Positions 1 through 5,780 of a stretch of 7,899 nt of DNA are shown here, piece by piece (within the stretch, counting starts at the first letter, position 1; the number at the start of each line of letters is the position of its first letter). Location: contig JAAFHQ010000257.1 in NCBI GenBank assembly GCA_013298445.1, forward strand, positions 1 through 7,899, given 5' to 3'. The translations under genes and the position numbers were made by a program. The DNA is from Chitinophagales bacterium (GTDB lineage Bacteria; Bacteroidota; Bacteroidia; Chitinophagales; Saprospiraceae). The notes beneath the pieces are model-generated. The model was not told the origin of the DNA, ran no database searches, and worked only from the letters and a program-made list of their open reading frames with translations.

Positions 1-56
1 CTTCGCCGAATCTGTTGTGGACTGAACATTGGTAGAGATTTGGGTTTCAATTTAGC
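1..56. other. Left edge, no assignable gene
   Basis: I see no supportable gene here. Three plus-strand frames run in from the left edge and stop soon: frame 2 at 23-25 (FAESVVD then stop), frame 3 at 33-35 (SPNLLWTEHW then stop) and frame 1 at 94-96. Any of these could be the tail of an upstream gene, and nothing in the window decides between them. On the minus strand an ATG at 29-27 opens a frame that leaves the window after about nine codons, which is too short to judge. Confidence 0.3.
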
Positions 57-186
57 AAAAGTTGAAAAGTTAAAGGTTGAAAAGTTGAAAAGATAGTGTA
101 TGCTCGAAATCAAATCCCTTATCTTGGGAATTGAAAAGCGGCTTTGCGCAGCTTTTCGACTTTTCAACCCTAAACTTTTCAATTTT
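57..186. repeat. Long imperfect inverted repeat with GTTGAAA-type arms
   Basis: The left arm (57-92) is built of repeated GTTGAAAA/GTTAAAG units. The right arm (152-186) is its near reverse complement: after one single-base gap, about 28 of 31 positions match. The region between the arms contains a second small inverted repeat, GAAAAGC at 133-139 against GCTTTTC at 151-157. Transcribed, the whole could fold into one long stem ending 1 nt before the moeA start codon. The arm composition resembles the repeats at 4990-5109 and 6638-6690, which suggests a dispersed palindromic family. It could equally affect moeA translation or end an upstream transcript. Confidence 0.7.
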
Positions 187-187
187 A

Positions 188-1384
188 ATGCTGACCGTTG
201 CCCAAGCTGAATCAACTATTCTCCAACACGCCTTACCGCTGCACATTGAGCAGGTCCCTTTGCAAAAAGCCTTGGGACGTATCCTGGCTGAAGACCTCTT
301 TGCCGACCGCGATTTTCCCCCTTTCGATCGTGTAACCATGGATGGCATAGCCATTCTGTATGCCGAATTCGCGGCGGGGCATCGGCAATTCCCCATCGAA
401 GCAGTACAAGCGGCTGGTGCAGCACAACTTACCTTGCGGCAACCTCAACATTGTCTCGAAGTGATGACTGGCGCCCCCTTGCCCAAGGGTACCGATACCG
501 TCATCCGTTACGAAGACCTCCTGATCGAAAATGGCATTGCACAAATCAATATCGAAGCCATTACCCAGCGTCAAAATATTCATGCACAAGCCATTGACCG
601 CCACGAGGGGGATTTAATCATTGAAGCCGGACGCAAAATTGGCCCAGCAGAGATGGCTACGGCGGCTACCTTGGGCAAGGCTGAAATTGCAGTGACTCGT
701 TTGCCTCGCACTGCCATTGTTTCGACAGGTGATGAACTGGTGGAAGTGCACGAAACACCCTTGCCTCACCAAATCCGCCGCTCCAATGTGTATGCCATTC
801 AAGCCGCTCTGGCTGAATGGAAAATTGAGGCGGATGCTTTCCATTTTTACGACGATGAAGCGGCCATTCAAAAGGGGATCCAAGATATTTTGGCTCAGTA
901 CGAACTGGTCATCTTGAGTGGTGCCGTTTCGGAGGGCAAGTTTGATTTTGTACCCAAAGCACTGGCTGCTGCGGGTGTGCAACAGCTTTTTCACAAAGTG
1001 AGCCAAAGGCCAGGAAAACCATTTTGGTTTGGGGTTTTTGGCACGCAGGCGGTACTATTTGCCTTGCCGGGCAACCCGGTTTCCGCCTTTGTAGGGACTT
1101 ACCGCTATATTTTGCCTTGGTTGCGGCAATCGCTTGGACTGAAAAATTGGTCTGTCCAAACGGCAGCTTTAACGCGGGAGCTCGATTTTAAACCAGATTT
1201 GACCTATTTTGTTCCAGTTAAATTGGACAATGGAAGTGCAGGATTGATCAAGGCAACACCGCTGGAAGGACATGGCTCAGGTGATCTGGCGAACCTGAAT
1301 GATGCAGATGGATTTTTGGAATTACCCAGGGAAAGATCACATTTTTCGGCGGGGGAGGTGTTCCCACTTTACCGCTACCGTTGA
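188..1384 (+). CDS. moeA: Molybdopterin molybdenumtransferase MoeA
   Basis: MoeA inserts molybdate into adenylylated molybdopterin, releasing AMP and giving active molybdenum cofactor in the cytoplasm. The 398-aa product has the family's usual length and motif order: PPFDRVTMDGIAI at 44-56 (Asp52 in MDG), MTGAPLPKGTDTVIRYED at 93-110, STGDEL at 179-184, a LSGAVSEGKFDF segment at 243-254, RPGKPFWFG at 274-282 and ALPGNPVSAF at 292-301. I chose the ATG at 188 because MoeA proteins normally begin with a short helix like LTVAQAESTIL. An in-frame ATG at 131 would add 19 residues, most of them encoded by the inverted-repeat arm. No Shine-Dalgarno site is visible, which is normal in Bacteroidota. 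The usual GGVS stretch reads GAVS here and the residue after it is Glu, a small departure in a conserved active-site loop. sufU follows after 21 nt, probably co-transcribed. Confidence 0.94.
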   Translation: MLTVAQAESTILQHALPLHIEQVPLQKALGRILAEDLFADRDFPPFDRVTMDGIAILYAEFAAGHRQFPIEAVQAAGAAQLTLRQPQHCLEVMTGAPLPKGTDTVIRYEDLLIENGIAQINIEAITQRQNIHAQAIDRHEGDLIIEAGRKIGPAEMATAATLGKAEIAVTRLPRTAIVSTGDELVEVHETPLPHQIRRSNVYAIQAALAEWKIEADAFHFYDDEAAIQKGIQDILAQYELVILSGAVSEGKFDFVPKALAAAGVQQLFHKVSQRPGKPFWFGVFGTQAVLFALPGNPVSAFVGTYRYILPWLRQSLGLKNWSVQTAALTRELDFKPDLTYFVPVKLDNGSAGLIKATPLEGHGSGDLANLNDADGFLELPRERSHFSAGEVFPLYRYR

Positions 1385-1405
1385 TTAATTTGCTAATTTG
1401 TTGAT

Positions 1406-1831
1406 ATGGAGCAAGAACTGAATGAATTGTATTCTCCGGTTATTTTGGATCACAACCAACACCCTCGGCATTATCAAAAGCGGCCAGAGGCGGCCTTGAT
1501 TTTGGATGCTTACAATTCCTTATGTGGGGATAAATTCAAATTGTACCTGGATGTGCAGGAGGATAGGGTAGTGGAGGCTTCTTTTTCGGGATATGGTTGT
1601 GCTGTGTCTAAAGCAGCGACTTCGGTATTGATGGAAAAAATTCAGGGTAAAACTTTGGAGGAGGTGCAGGGTTTGGTGCAGAAGTATTTGAAGTTTACGA
1701 AAAGCGACCAAGAATCAACAACTGATGAAGAATTACTAGCTTTTGCGGCAGCGAAAAAATTCCCGGGGAGATTGAAGTGTGCGGTGTTGAGTTGGGAGGC
1801 GATTGAGGAATATTTGGAAGAGAAGGTTTAG
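1406..1831 (+). CDS. sufU: SufU-type iron-sulfur cluster assembly / sulfur-transfer protein
   Basis: The 141-aa product is an IscU/NifU-N fold protein of the SufU branch. SufU proteins accept persulfide sulfur from the cysteine desulfurase SufS for Fe-S cluster building, usually with a bound zinc. The three expected cysteines are present: Cys40 in SLCGDKF with Asp42, Cys65 in GYGCAVSKAATS, and Cys125 in GRLKC. Two points favour SufU over IscU. The spacing between the second and third cysteines is 60 residues, so it carries the extra segment typical of SufU. The site before Cys125 is Lys rather than the His of IscU. The ATG lies 21 nt after the moeA stop with no Shine-Dalgarno site. No sufS or sufBCD gene is in view. 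Codons ending in G or T are common, unlike moeA, which uses many C-ending codons. The gene converges on the toxin-like gene, with only 15 nt between the two stops and no clear terminator. Confidence 0.9.
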   Translation: MEQELNELYSPVILDHNQHPRHYQKRPEAALILDAYNSLCGDKFKLYLDVQEDRVVEASFSGYGCAVSKAATSVLMEKIQGKTLEEVQGLVQKYLKFTKSDQESTTDEELLAFAAAKKFPGRLKCAVLSWEAIEEYLEEKV

Positions 1832-1846
1832 CACGAGTTTGGAGAT

Positions 1847-2446
1847 TTACACTATACTTTCATAAATCGGCAAAGCCCAGGGATTTATCTCCGTATACAT
1901 CTTTCCAATTTTTCCCGTACTCGCCCGAAAAAGCAATTGAGCAGGTGCATAATCAACAGAGTTATCGTACACATACAGCCTGTCTACAAAAGAAGCTGCT
2001 GGGCAGCAATTTTGAATGGACTTATAAAAACGACTGATGATTTTGGAAATTGGCACATCATGTCCACCTTCCATGACTCTGCGGGCTACCCGGCTTGCAT
2101 TAATACTTGGATGGTTGGTGCCTACGAAAAAAAGGCGGATAAAAAATCCTGCATCTTTGGCTCTTTTCAAAAAATCAACTTTGTCAGGCGCAGAAAAGAC
2201 GGTTTCAAAAATGAAACTTTCTCCATTCTTTAGGCAATCCTCACGTTGGGTGGTGGCCAGCTGAGCTGCTTTTAATACCGCCTCAGGAGAGTTCCAGTCA
2301 CCAAATTGATCTTGGGCAATATTGTCAGGGTTGATGTAAATGCATCCCTCTACCCATTCATGTTTGAGGATTTGGGAAGTAACCGAGGTTTTACCAGACC
2401 CGTTAGGCCCTGCAATAATTATCAGCTTGGGCTTATTTTGACCCAT
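1847..2446 (-). CDS. Zeta-toxin-like P-loop kinase
   Basis: The 199-aa protein begins almost directly with a P-loop kinase core. The Walker A motif GPNGSGKT is at 13-20 with Lys19. NPDNIA at 39-44 and FIFETVFSAPDK at 78-89 (Glu81-Thr82) match the acceptor-binding segments of the zeta/COG4185 group. RVARRVMEGGHDVP at 119-132 is the arginine-rich lid with the typical GGHDVP signature. Well-studied zeta and PezT toxins phosphorylate UDP-N-acetylglucosamine and so block cell-wall synthesis. Whether this branch uses that substrate is unknown. The ATG at 2446 lies inside the preceding 65-aa gene (14-nt overlap including its stop), so translation is probably coupled. I infer a toxin-antitoxin role from the family and this layout. 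A housekeeping nucleotide or sugar kinase is the alternative. Confidence 0.85.
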   Translation of the reverse strand: MGQNKPKLIIIAGPNGSGKTSVTSQILKHEWVEGCIYINPDNIAQDQFGDWNSPEAVLKAAQLATTQREDCLKNGESFIFETVFSAPDKVDFLKRAKDAGFFIRLFFVGTNHPSINASRVARRVMEGGHDVPISKIISRFYKSIQNCCPAASFVDRLYVYDNSVDYAPAQLLFRASTGKIGKMYTEINPWALPIYESIV

Positions 2447-2630
2447 TTTGACCCATTTTTAACTTCCACTGTTCCAGCGTTTGTTGGACCTTTTGTGCGT
2501 GTAAGGTTTTGAATTTTTCCTCCGCTTTGGCTGCACGTTCCTTGACATCTTGCAAGACGTCCAGCATCAATTGTTCCAGTTGTTTTTCGGTAGGCTCTTT
2601 GTCAGAGCTGAAACTATAGTGCTTAGTCAT
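2433..2630 (-). CDS. 65-aa helical protein, possible antitoxin partner
   Basis: I do not recognise a family. The product is short, highly charged and probably all helical, with a Glu/Lys/Gln-rich stretch from about 11 to 58 (for example KEPTEKQLEQLM and VKERAAKAEEKF) that could form a coiled coil. There is no signal peptide, membrane segment or obvious DNA-binding motif. Reality is supported by a good Bacteroidota promoter 20 nt upstream and by the tight overlap with the zeta-like kinase, whose start lies inside this gene. Small upstream partners of zeta kinases are commonly antitoxins, so that is my inference for its role. Its last seven residues (MGQNGSK) nearly repeat the first residues of the kinase (MGQNKPK) because a 10-bp repeat is read in two frames. 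It might instead be the displaced N-terminal part of a longer kinase. Confidence 0.7.
   Translation of the reverse strand: MTKHYSFSSDKEPTEKQLEQLMLDVLQDVKERAAKAEEKFKTLHAQKVQQTLEQWKLKMGQNGSK
2435..2459 (-). repeat. 10-bp tandem repeat at the overlap of the two module genes
   Basis: On the minus strand the unit AAAATGGGTC occurs twice in a row and is followed by a further AAAAT, giving 2.5 copies with perfect identity. The first copy supplies in-frame Met59 of the 65-aa protein. The second supplies the start codon of the kinase in another frame. As 10 is not a multiple of three, gain or loss of one unit switches between two overlapping ORFs and one continuous ORF. Confidence 0.9.
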
Positions 2631-2649
2631 AAATGCTGCTTTAACTGTG

Positions 2650-2680
2650 CAAAATTATAGCTTATTTTATTGCCATTCAA
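2650..2680 (-). promoter_or_regulatory. Bacteroidota-type promoter for the two-gene module
   Basis: Read on the minus strand, TTG (2680-2678) is followed after 20 nt by TAATTTTG (2657-2650), a perfect match to the Bacteroidota -7 consensus TAnnTTTG with its -33 TTG at usual spacing. The -7 box ends 20 nt before the ATG of the 65-aa gene, so the leader would be only a dozen or so bases. The promoter starts three bases past the exonuclease stop, which implies that the module can be transcribed on its own. Confidence 0.6.
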
Positions 2681-2683
2681 CCC

Positions 2684-3226
2684 TCAGAATTGCCACACAT
2701 CCAAATACTTCAAAAAAATCTTCGCCAAATTCTGCGCATCCGCCAGGGCTCGGTGCTGTGGCCCTGTAAAATCAAAACCCTCTGCTTCTACACTTGCCTT
2801 TAGCCCCCGGGGTCGCCGCAAGCGCTTCAGCTCCATGTACTGGTGTTTGATGTTGATGTGAGAATGCACCCAGTCATCTTCGATGTCGTGCAGTTGGCAA
2901 TCCTGGAGGAGCAAACGTTTGTCTGTTCCGCCCCAGGAACAAAGGACGTAATCCTCATCCAGCATCAGCCCCCAATCCTGAAAAAGCTCCACCACATTGG
3001 GGAAAAGAGCGGCCCGGTCCACCTCGGTTTGTTTGATGTTGGTCAATTCCTGGCAGTACGCCGACAGACGAGGGTTGAGAATCGGGCGAACCATACGGCT
3101 GAATTCATCTTCTACCTCGCCGTAGCCATTCATCAGCACGGCACCAATCTCGATAATCTCCTGCACTTTGGAGGGTGGACTGCCCTCCCAACAAGTGGCT
3201 TCAAGGTCAAAAATGATGAAATTCAA
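2684..3226 (-). CDS. DEDDh-family 3'-5' exonuclease (ERI-1/KapD-like)
   Basis: The 180-aa protein is a single RNase T/DnaQ-type exonuclease domain that would remove nucleotides from 3' ends of RNA or DNA using two metal ions. All catalytic residues are visible: Asp7 and Glu9 in FDLEATCW (ExoI), Asp102 in SWGGTDKRLL (ExoII), and His158 with Asp163 in HRALADAQN (ExoIII, the H-x4-D form of the DEDDh class). FDLEATCW and the SWGG-D form resemble the ERI-1/3'hExo-like branch rather than polymerase proofreading subunits. The start codon appears to be TTG. Upstream in the same frame the sequence is open back to the acyltransferase stop without any ATG or GTG, and starting at the TTG gives the natural N-terminus MNFIIFDLEAT. 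It lies 45 nt after the acyltransferase stop and is probably in the same transcript. The substrate cannot be told from sequence. Confidence 0.9.
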   Translation of the reverse strand: MNFIIFDLEATCWEGSPPSKVQEIIEIGAVLMNGYGEVEDEFSRMVRPILNPRLSAYCQELTNIKQTEVDRAALFPNVVELFQDWGLMLDEDYVLCSWGGTDKRLLLQDCQLHDIEDDWVHSHINIKHQYMELKRLRRPRGLKASVEAEGFDFTGPQHRALADAQNLAKIFLKYLDVWQF

Positions 3227-3271
3227 GGCGATTGGGTTTTGAGTTTTTGTGTTTAAAACCGTTCCTATACT

Positions 3272-4984
3272 TTACTTCGGTTCCAGGGTCAGAAAGGCTT
3301 CCTTGTTGAGCTCGATCACCTCGTCCAGCTGGTAGTTGTCCAGGCGGTTGTGGTAATAGTACAAGAGCGTAAAATCTTCACTAACGATGGCTTTGTCCCG
3401 ATTGTACCTCAACGGTTTTTTCAGGTGAAAAGTGCCAAGGTGAGTCAAACCATCTTTGATCAACTCATCCAAACCACCACGCACGATGGTAGAAAGCTTG
3501 ATTTTACCAGCATCTTCCAGTTGGTACAACTCCTGCCGGATTTGCTCAATCACATCCTTGAGCACCGACTCATTAAATACATAATCCTCATTAGGCAAAC
3601 GCAAGACCCCGAATAAATCAAGGCGAGCGTTTTCTTTGCGCAACATTTGGAAAGCTGCAAAAGCCACCAAATGACTGCTCAAAACAATATTATCGGCGAG
3701 GTAGCGCTCCACGATTTTTTCGGCCAGATCTTTGGTGTATTCTGATTCCCTTTGTAAGTTTTCAGTGACCCGGCCCTCGGATACAAAATAATCGCGCACC
3801 TGAATCAGGTTACCGTATTGATCATAACTTTTGCCATCGATGTCGACTGGATTGCCCAACACGTCCATAGGTTGTCCAAAGGAAAGGGCAATGTCGTTTC
3901 CTTCCGAAAGCACTTGCCAAATGAAACGGATGATTTGAAGTGGGTTGTAAAAATCGTCCCGGGCTTTTAAAAACCGCTCTTTGCCCATTGCCCGCAAGTA
4001 ACCTTCGATCAAAAATGGCGCTTCCAACACGAAATGGTAGCCTAATACCAGAGGCACAATGAAGATTTTATCCTCTTTACCCTGTTGGTACAAGGCCCGC
4101 TGGGCTTCCACGGTGGTACTCAGCAAACCCAGTTTGAGTTTTTCCTCCAACTTGCCCGAACGAGAGCGCGTGCCACCCGGAAAAAACAAGCTATTGGTAC
4201 CCCTTTGAAGCGACAAATTGGACATCGTTTTGAGCGTTTCCAGGTAGATGCCATTTTTTTTGCGGCGGTCCACCCGGTATGCACCCAGACGATTCATAAA
4301 ATAGGCGGTGTAACCCGTGTTGTAAAGGTTCAATCCCGCGCCATAGGAAAATGAAGGTAAGCCCAGTACCAAATCCAGCACGTAGCCGATCAAAATTGAA
4401 TCCAGGTTGCTGAAGTGGGTAGGCACCACAACCACAGTACCTTTGGTCATCAAACCCCGGATTTTTTCCAATTCCCCCTCTACAATCAACTTTTCAGCGA
4501 GGAGCCTTTTTTGGTAGGCGAAACGCCAAAAGCCCTTCTGGCGGGCTTGCAAAAGACTATTGAAAAAACGGGTTAAAAAACGCCGGGCAAAACGGAAGGT
4601 GGAGATGCGAAAAGTACCTACAATTTCCTCCGAATAACGGTGGATAATGGTTTGCAGGATTTCGGCGTTGTTTTTGGCGGCTTCCTGGTCGGGCTTGTCT
4701 AGTGAGTATTTGATGAGTTTGCGGCGGACGCGGCTCCAAAACTGCCTTTCCTTGGGTGGATCTACTTTCCAGCGCTCCTCTTTGATGCGGATGCGTTCCT
4801 GATAAACCGTTTCAGCAATCAGATCCGTAACTTTTTGGGTCGGTTTTCGGGTGAGTCGATCCTGGGTAAATGCGTCGATTTCCTGAATAAAAGCCTTGCG
4901 GTCCTCACTCAATTTATAAATCGGCCATTCTTCAATATCGGGAATGACGGGTGGAAATGCGGGCGTTTTGGATCGTTGTTTCAT
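3272..4984 (-). CDS. PlsB/PlsC-like glycerophosphate acyltransferase
   Basis: This 570-aa protein has a central acyltransferase domain of the PlsB/PlsC superfamily, which transfers fatty acyl groups to glycerol-3-phosphate or its monoacyl form at the inner face of the cytoplasmic membrane. Block I is PTHFSNLDS at 188-196, with the His190-x4-Asp195 catalytic pair. Block II is GAYRVDRR at 234-241. Block III is FFPGGTRSRSG at 267-277. Block IV is IFIVPLVLGY at 308-317. About 180 residues precede the domain and about 250 follow, so it is much longer than PlsC (about 240 aa) and shorter than E. coli PlsB (about 807 aa). The long helical flanks resemble PlsB. Block III carries Gly where FPEGTR-type motifs have Glu. 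Which position of glycerol it acylates, and whether it acts in main phospholipid synthesis, is unresolved. It lies 135 nt after engB, with a large palindrome between them. Confidence 0.88.
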   Translation of the reverse strand: MKQRSKTPAFPPVIPDIEEWPIYKLSEDRKAFIQEIDAFTQDRLTRKPTQKVTDLIAETVYQERIRIKEERWKVDPPKERQFWSRVRRKLIKYSLDKPDQEAAKNNAEILQTIIHRYSEEIVGTFRISTFRFARRFLTRFFNSLLQARQKGFWRFAYQKRLLAEKLIVEGELEKIRGLMTKGTVVVVPTHFSNLDSILIGYVLDLVLGLPSFSYGAGLNLYNTGYTAYFMNRLGAYRVDRRKKNGIYLETLKTMSNLSLQRGTNSLFFPGGTRSRSGKLEEKLKLGLLSTTVEAQRALYQQGKEDKIFIVPLVLGYHFVLEAPFLIEGYLRAMGKERFLKARDDFYNPLQIIRFIWQVLSEGNDIALSFGQPMDVLGNPVDIDGKSYDQYGNLIQVRDYFVSEGRVTENLQRESEYTKDLAEKIVERYLADNIVLSSHLVAFAAFQMLRKENARLDLFGVLRLPNEDYVFNESVLKDVIEQIRQELYQLEDAGKIKLSTIVRGGLDELIKDGLTHLGTFHLKKPLRYNRDKAIVSEDFTLLYYYHNRLDNYQLDEVIELNKEAFLTLEPK

Positions 4985-4989
4985 AGGTA

Positions 4990-5109
4990 GTAGGTTGAGG
5001 GAGGTTGAGATAGTTGAGATGGTTGAGGCTACCGCACTCCTTGCACCTCGACTTCGCTCGGTGACCGGAGTGCGGTAGCCTCAACCTTCTCAACTTCCCT
5101 CAACCTTCC
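4990..5109. repeat. Palindromic repeat element with GTTGAG-unit arms
   Basis: A perfect 20-bp inverted repeat (5021-5040 against 5067-5086) encloses a 26-nt loop holding CTCGACTTCGCTCG. Outside it the arms continue as degenerate GGTTGAG/AGTTGAG units, four on the left (4993-5027) and three on the right (5080-5105), so the arms are alike but differ by one unit. The core, ACCGCACTCC against GGAGTGCGGT, is GC-rich. Within the loop CACC (5044-5047) can pair with GGTG (5060-5063). The element fills almost the whole engB-acyltransferase gap. It may slow or stop transcription in the minus direction. It also looks like a non-autonomous repeat copy rather than a gene-specific element. Confidence 0.85.
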
Positions 5110-5119
5110 TAAACTTTCA

Positions 5120-5743
5120 TCATTTTTTCTTTTTAATCTCCAGTGCCCCCTCTGTGGCCAAACCATCAATAAAGTTCAGGATTTCATCCCGCCCGATGTT
5201 TTTATTGGCCGAGGTGAAGAATTGTTGTGGCAACTCATTCCAGTATTCCAGCAGTTTAGCCTGCGTTGCCTGGATGTTGGCTTCAATCTCCTGCGGCTTC
5301 AAACGATCCGTTTTGGTGAACACCAACACAAAGGGAATATGCATTTCTCCCAACCAGTTGATGAATTCAATATCCACGGTTTGCGGTGGAATATTGGAAT
5401 CGATCAGGACAAAGGCGCAGCATAAGGTAGGCCGCAAAACCAGGTAATCCTGGATCATCTTCTGCCATTCTTTCCGTTTTATTTTGGAAATTTTGGCATA
5501 GCCATAACCTGGCAAATCGACAATGGCCCATTGCTGGTTGATCAAGAAATAATTCAGCAATTGGGTTTTACCCGGTTTTTGTGAGGTGTGTGCCAGCTCT
5601 TTTTTGCTGCACAACATATTGATCAAAGAGGACTTACCCACGTTAGATCGACCGATAAACGCAAATTCCGGAAATTCCTCCTTAGGGCATTGCGAATGAC
5701 TAGGAAAACTCCCCTTAAACTCTGTAGTCACTATTTCCATCAT
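5120..5743 (-). CDS. engB: Ribosome biogenesis GTPase EngB (YsxC/YihA)
   Basis: EngB is a small TRAFAC-class GTPase needed for late assembly of the large ribosomal subunit. The 207-aa length is typical. All G motifs are present: G1 GRSNVGKS at 31-38, G2 Thr60 in PGKTQ, G3 DLPGYG at 76-81 (the YsxC form of DxxG), G4 TKTD at 143-146 and G5 TSA at 177-179. The protein ends in a lysine run (KKKK) that could touch rRNA. The start at 5743 is followed directly by a second Met. An AAGAGG sequence 7 nt upstream favours the first one. It is the first gene of the minus-strand block, and its upstream gap carries a long palindrome shared with the divergent outer-membrane gene. Confidence 0.96.
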   Translation of the reverse strand: MMEIVTTEFKGSFPSHSQCPKEEFPEFAFIGRSNVGKSSLINMLCSKKELAHTSQKPGKTQLLNYFLINQQWAIVDLPGYGYAKISKIKRKEWQKMIQDYLVLRPTLCCAFVLIDSNIPPQTVDIEFINWLGEMHIPFVLVFTKTDRLKPQEIEANIQATQAKLLEYWNELPQQFFTSANKNIGRDEILNFIDGLATEGALEIKKKK

Positions 5744-5750
5744 TTCTGTA

Positions 5751-5756
5751 CCTCTT
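5751..5756 (-). promoter_or_regulatory. Shine-Dalgarno-like site of engB
   Basis: On the minus strand AAGAGG stands 7 nt before the ATG at 5743. It is the clearest such site in a window whose other genes mostly lack one, and it supports the first of the two adjacent Met codons as the start. Confidence 0.4.
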
Positions 5757-5780
5757 TTGTGGGGTAAAAGTAATAAGTAC

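Noticed and set aside
1..96. Open plus-strand frame ending at 96 as the tail of an upstream gene
   Set aside because: Its last part (KVEKLKVEKLKR) is simply the repeat read in one frame. Two other frames end earlier and are equally plausible, so no gene is called.
131..187. Upstream ATG at 131 giving a 417-aa MoeA
   Set aside because: The added 19 residues are largely encoded by the inverted-repeat arm and do not fit the usual MoeA N-terminus. The ATG at 188 fits length and alignment better.
614..1006. Minus-strand open frame within moeA
   Set aside because: It is antisense to intact conserved MoeA motifs and has no recognisable features of its own.
2843..3256. Plus-strand 137-aa open frame
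   Set aside because: It is antisense to the DEDDh exonuclease, whose catalytic residues are all in place.
4990..5109. CRISPR-like array from the repeated GTTGAG units
   Set aside because: The units are 7-9 nt, degenerate and directly adjacent without spacers, and form the arms of a palindrome.
5765..5772. TACTTTTA on the minus strand as the engB -7 box
   Set aside because: Seven of eight bases fit, but the final G is missing and no TTG lies at the right distance upstream. It was left unannotated.
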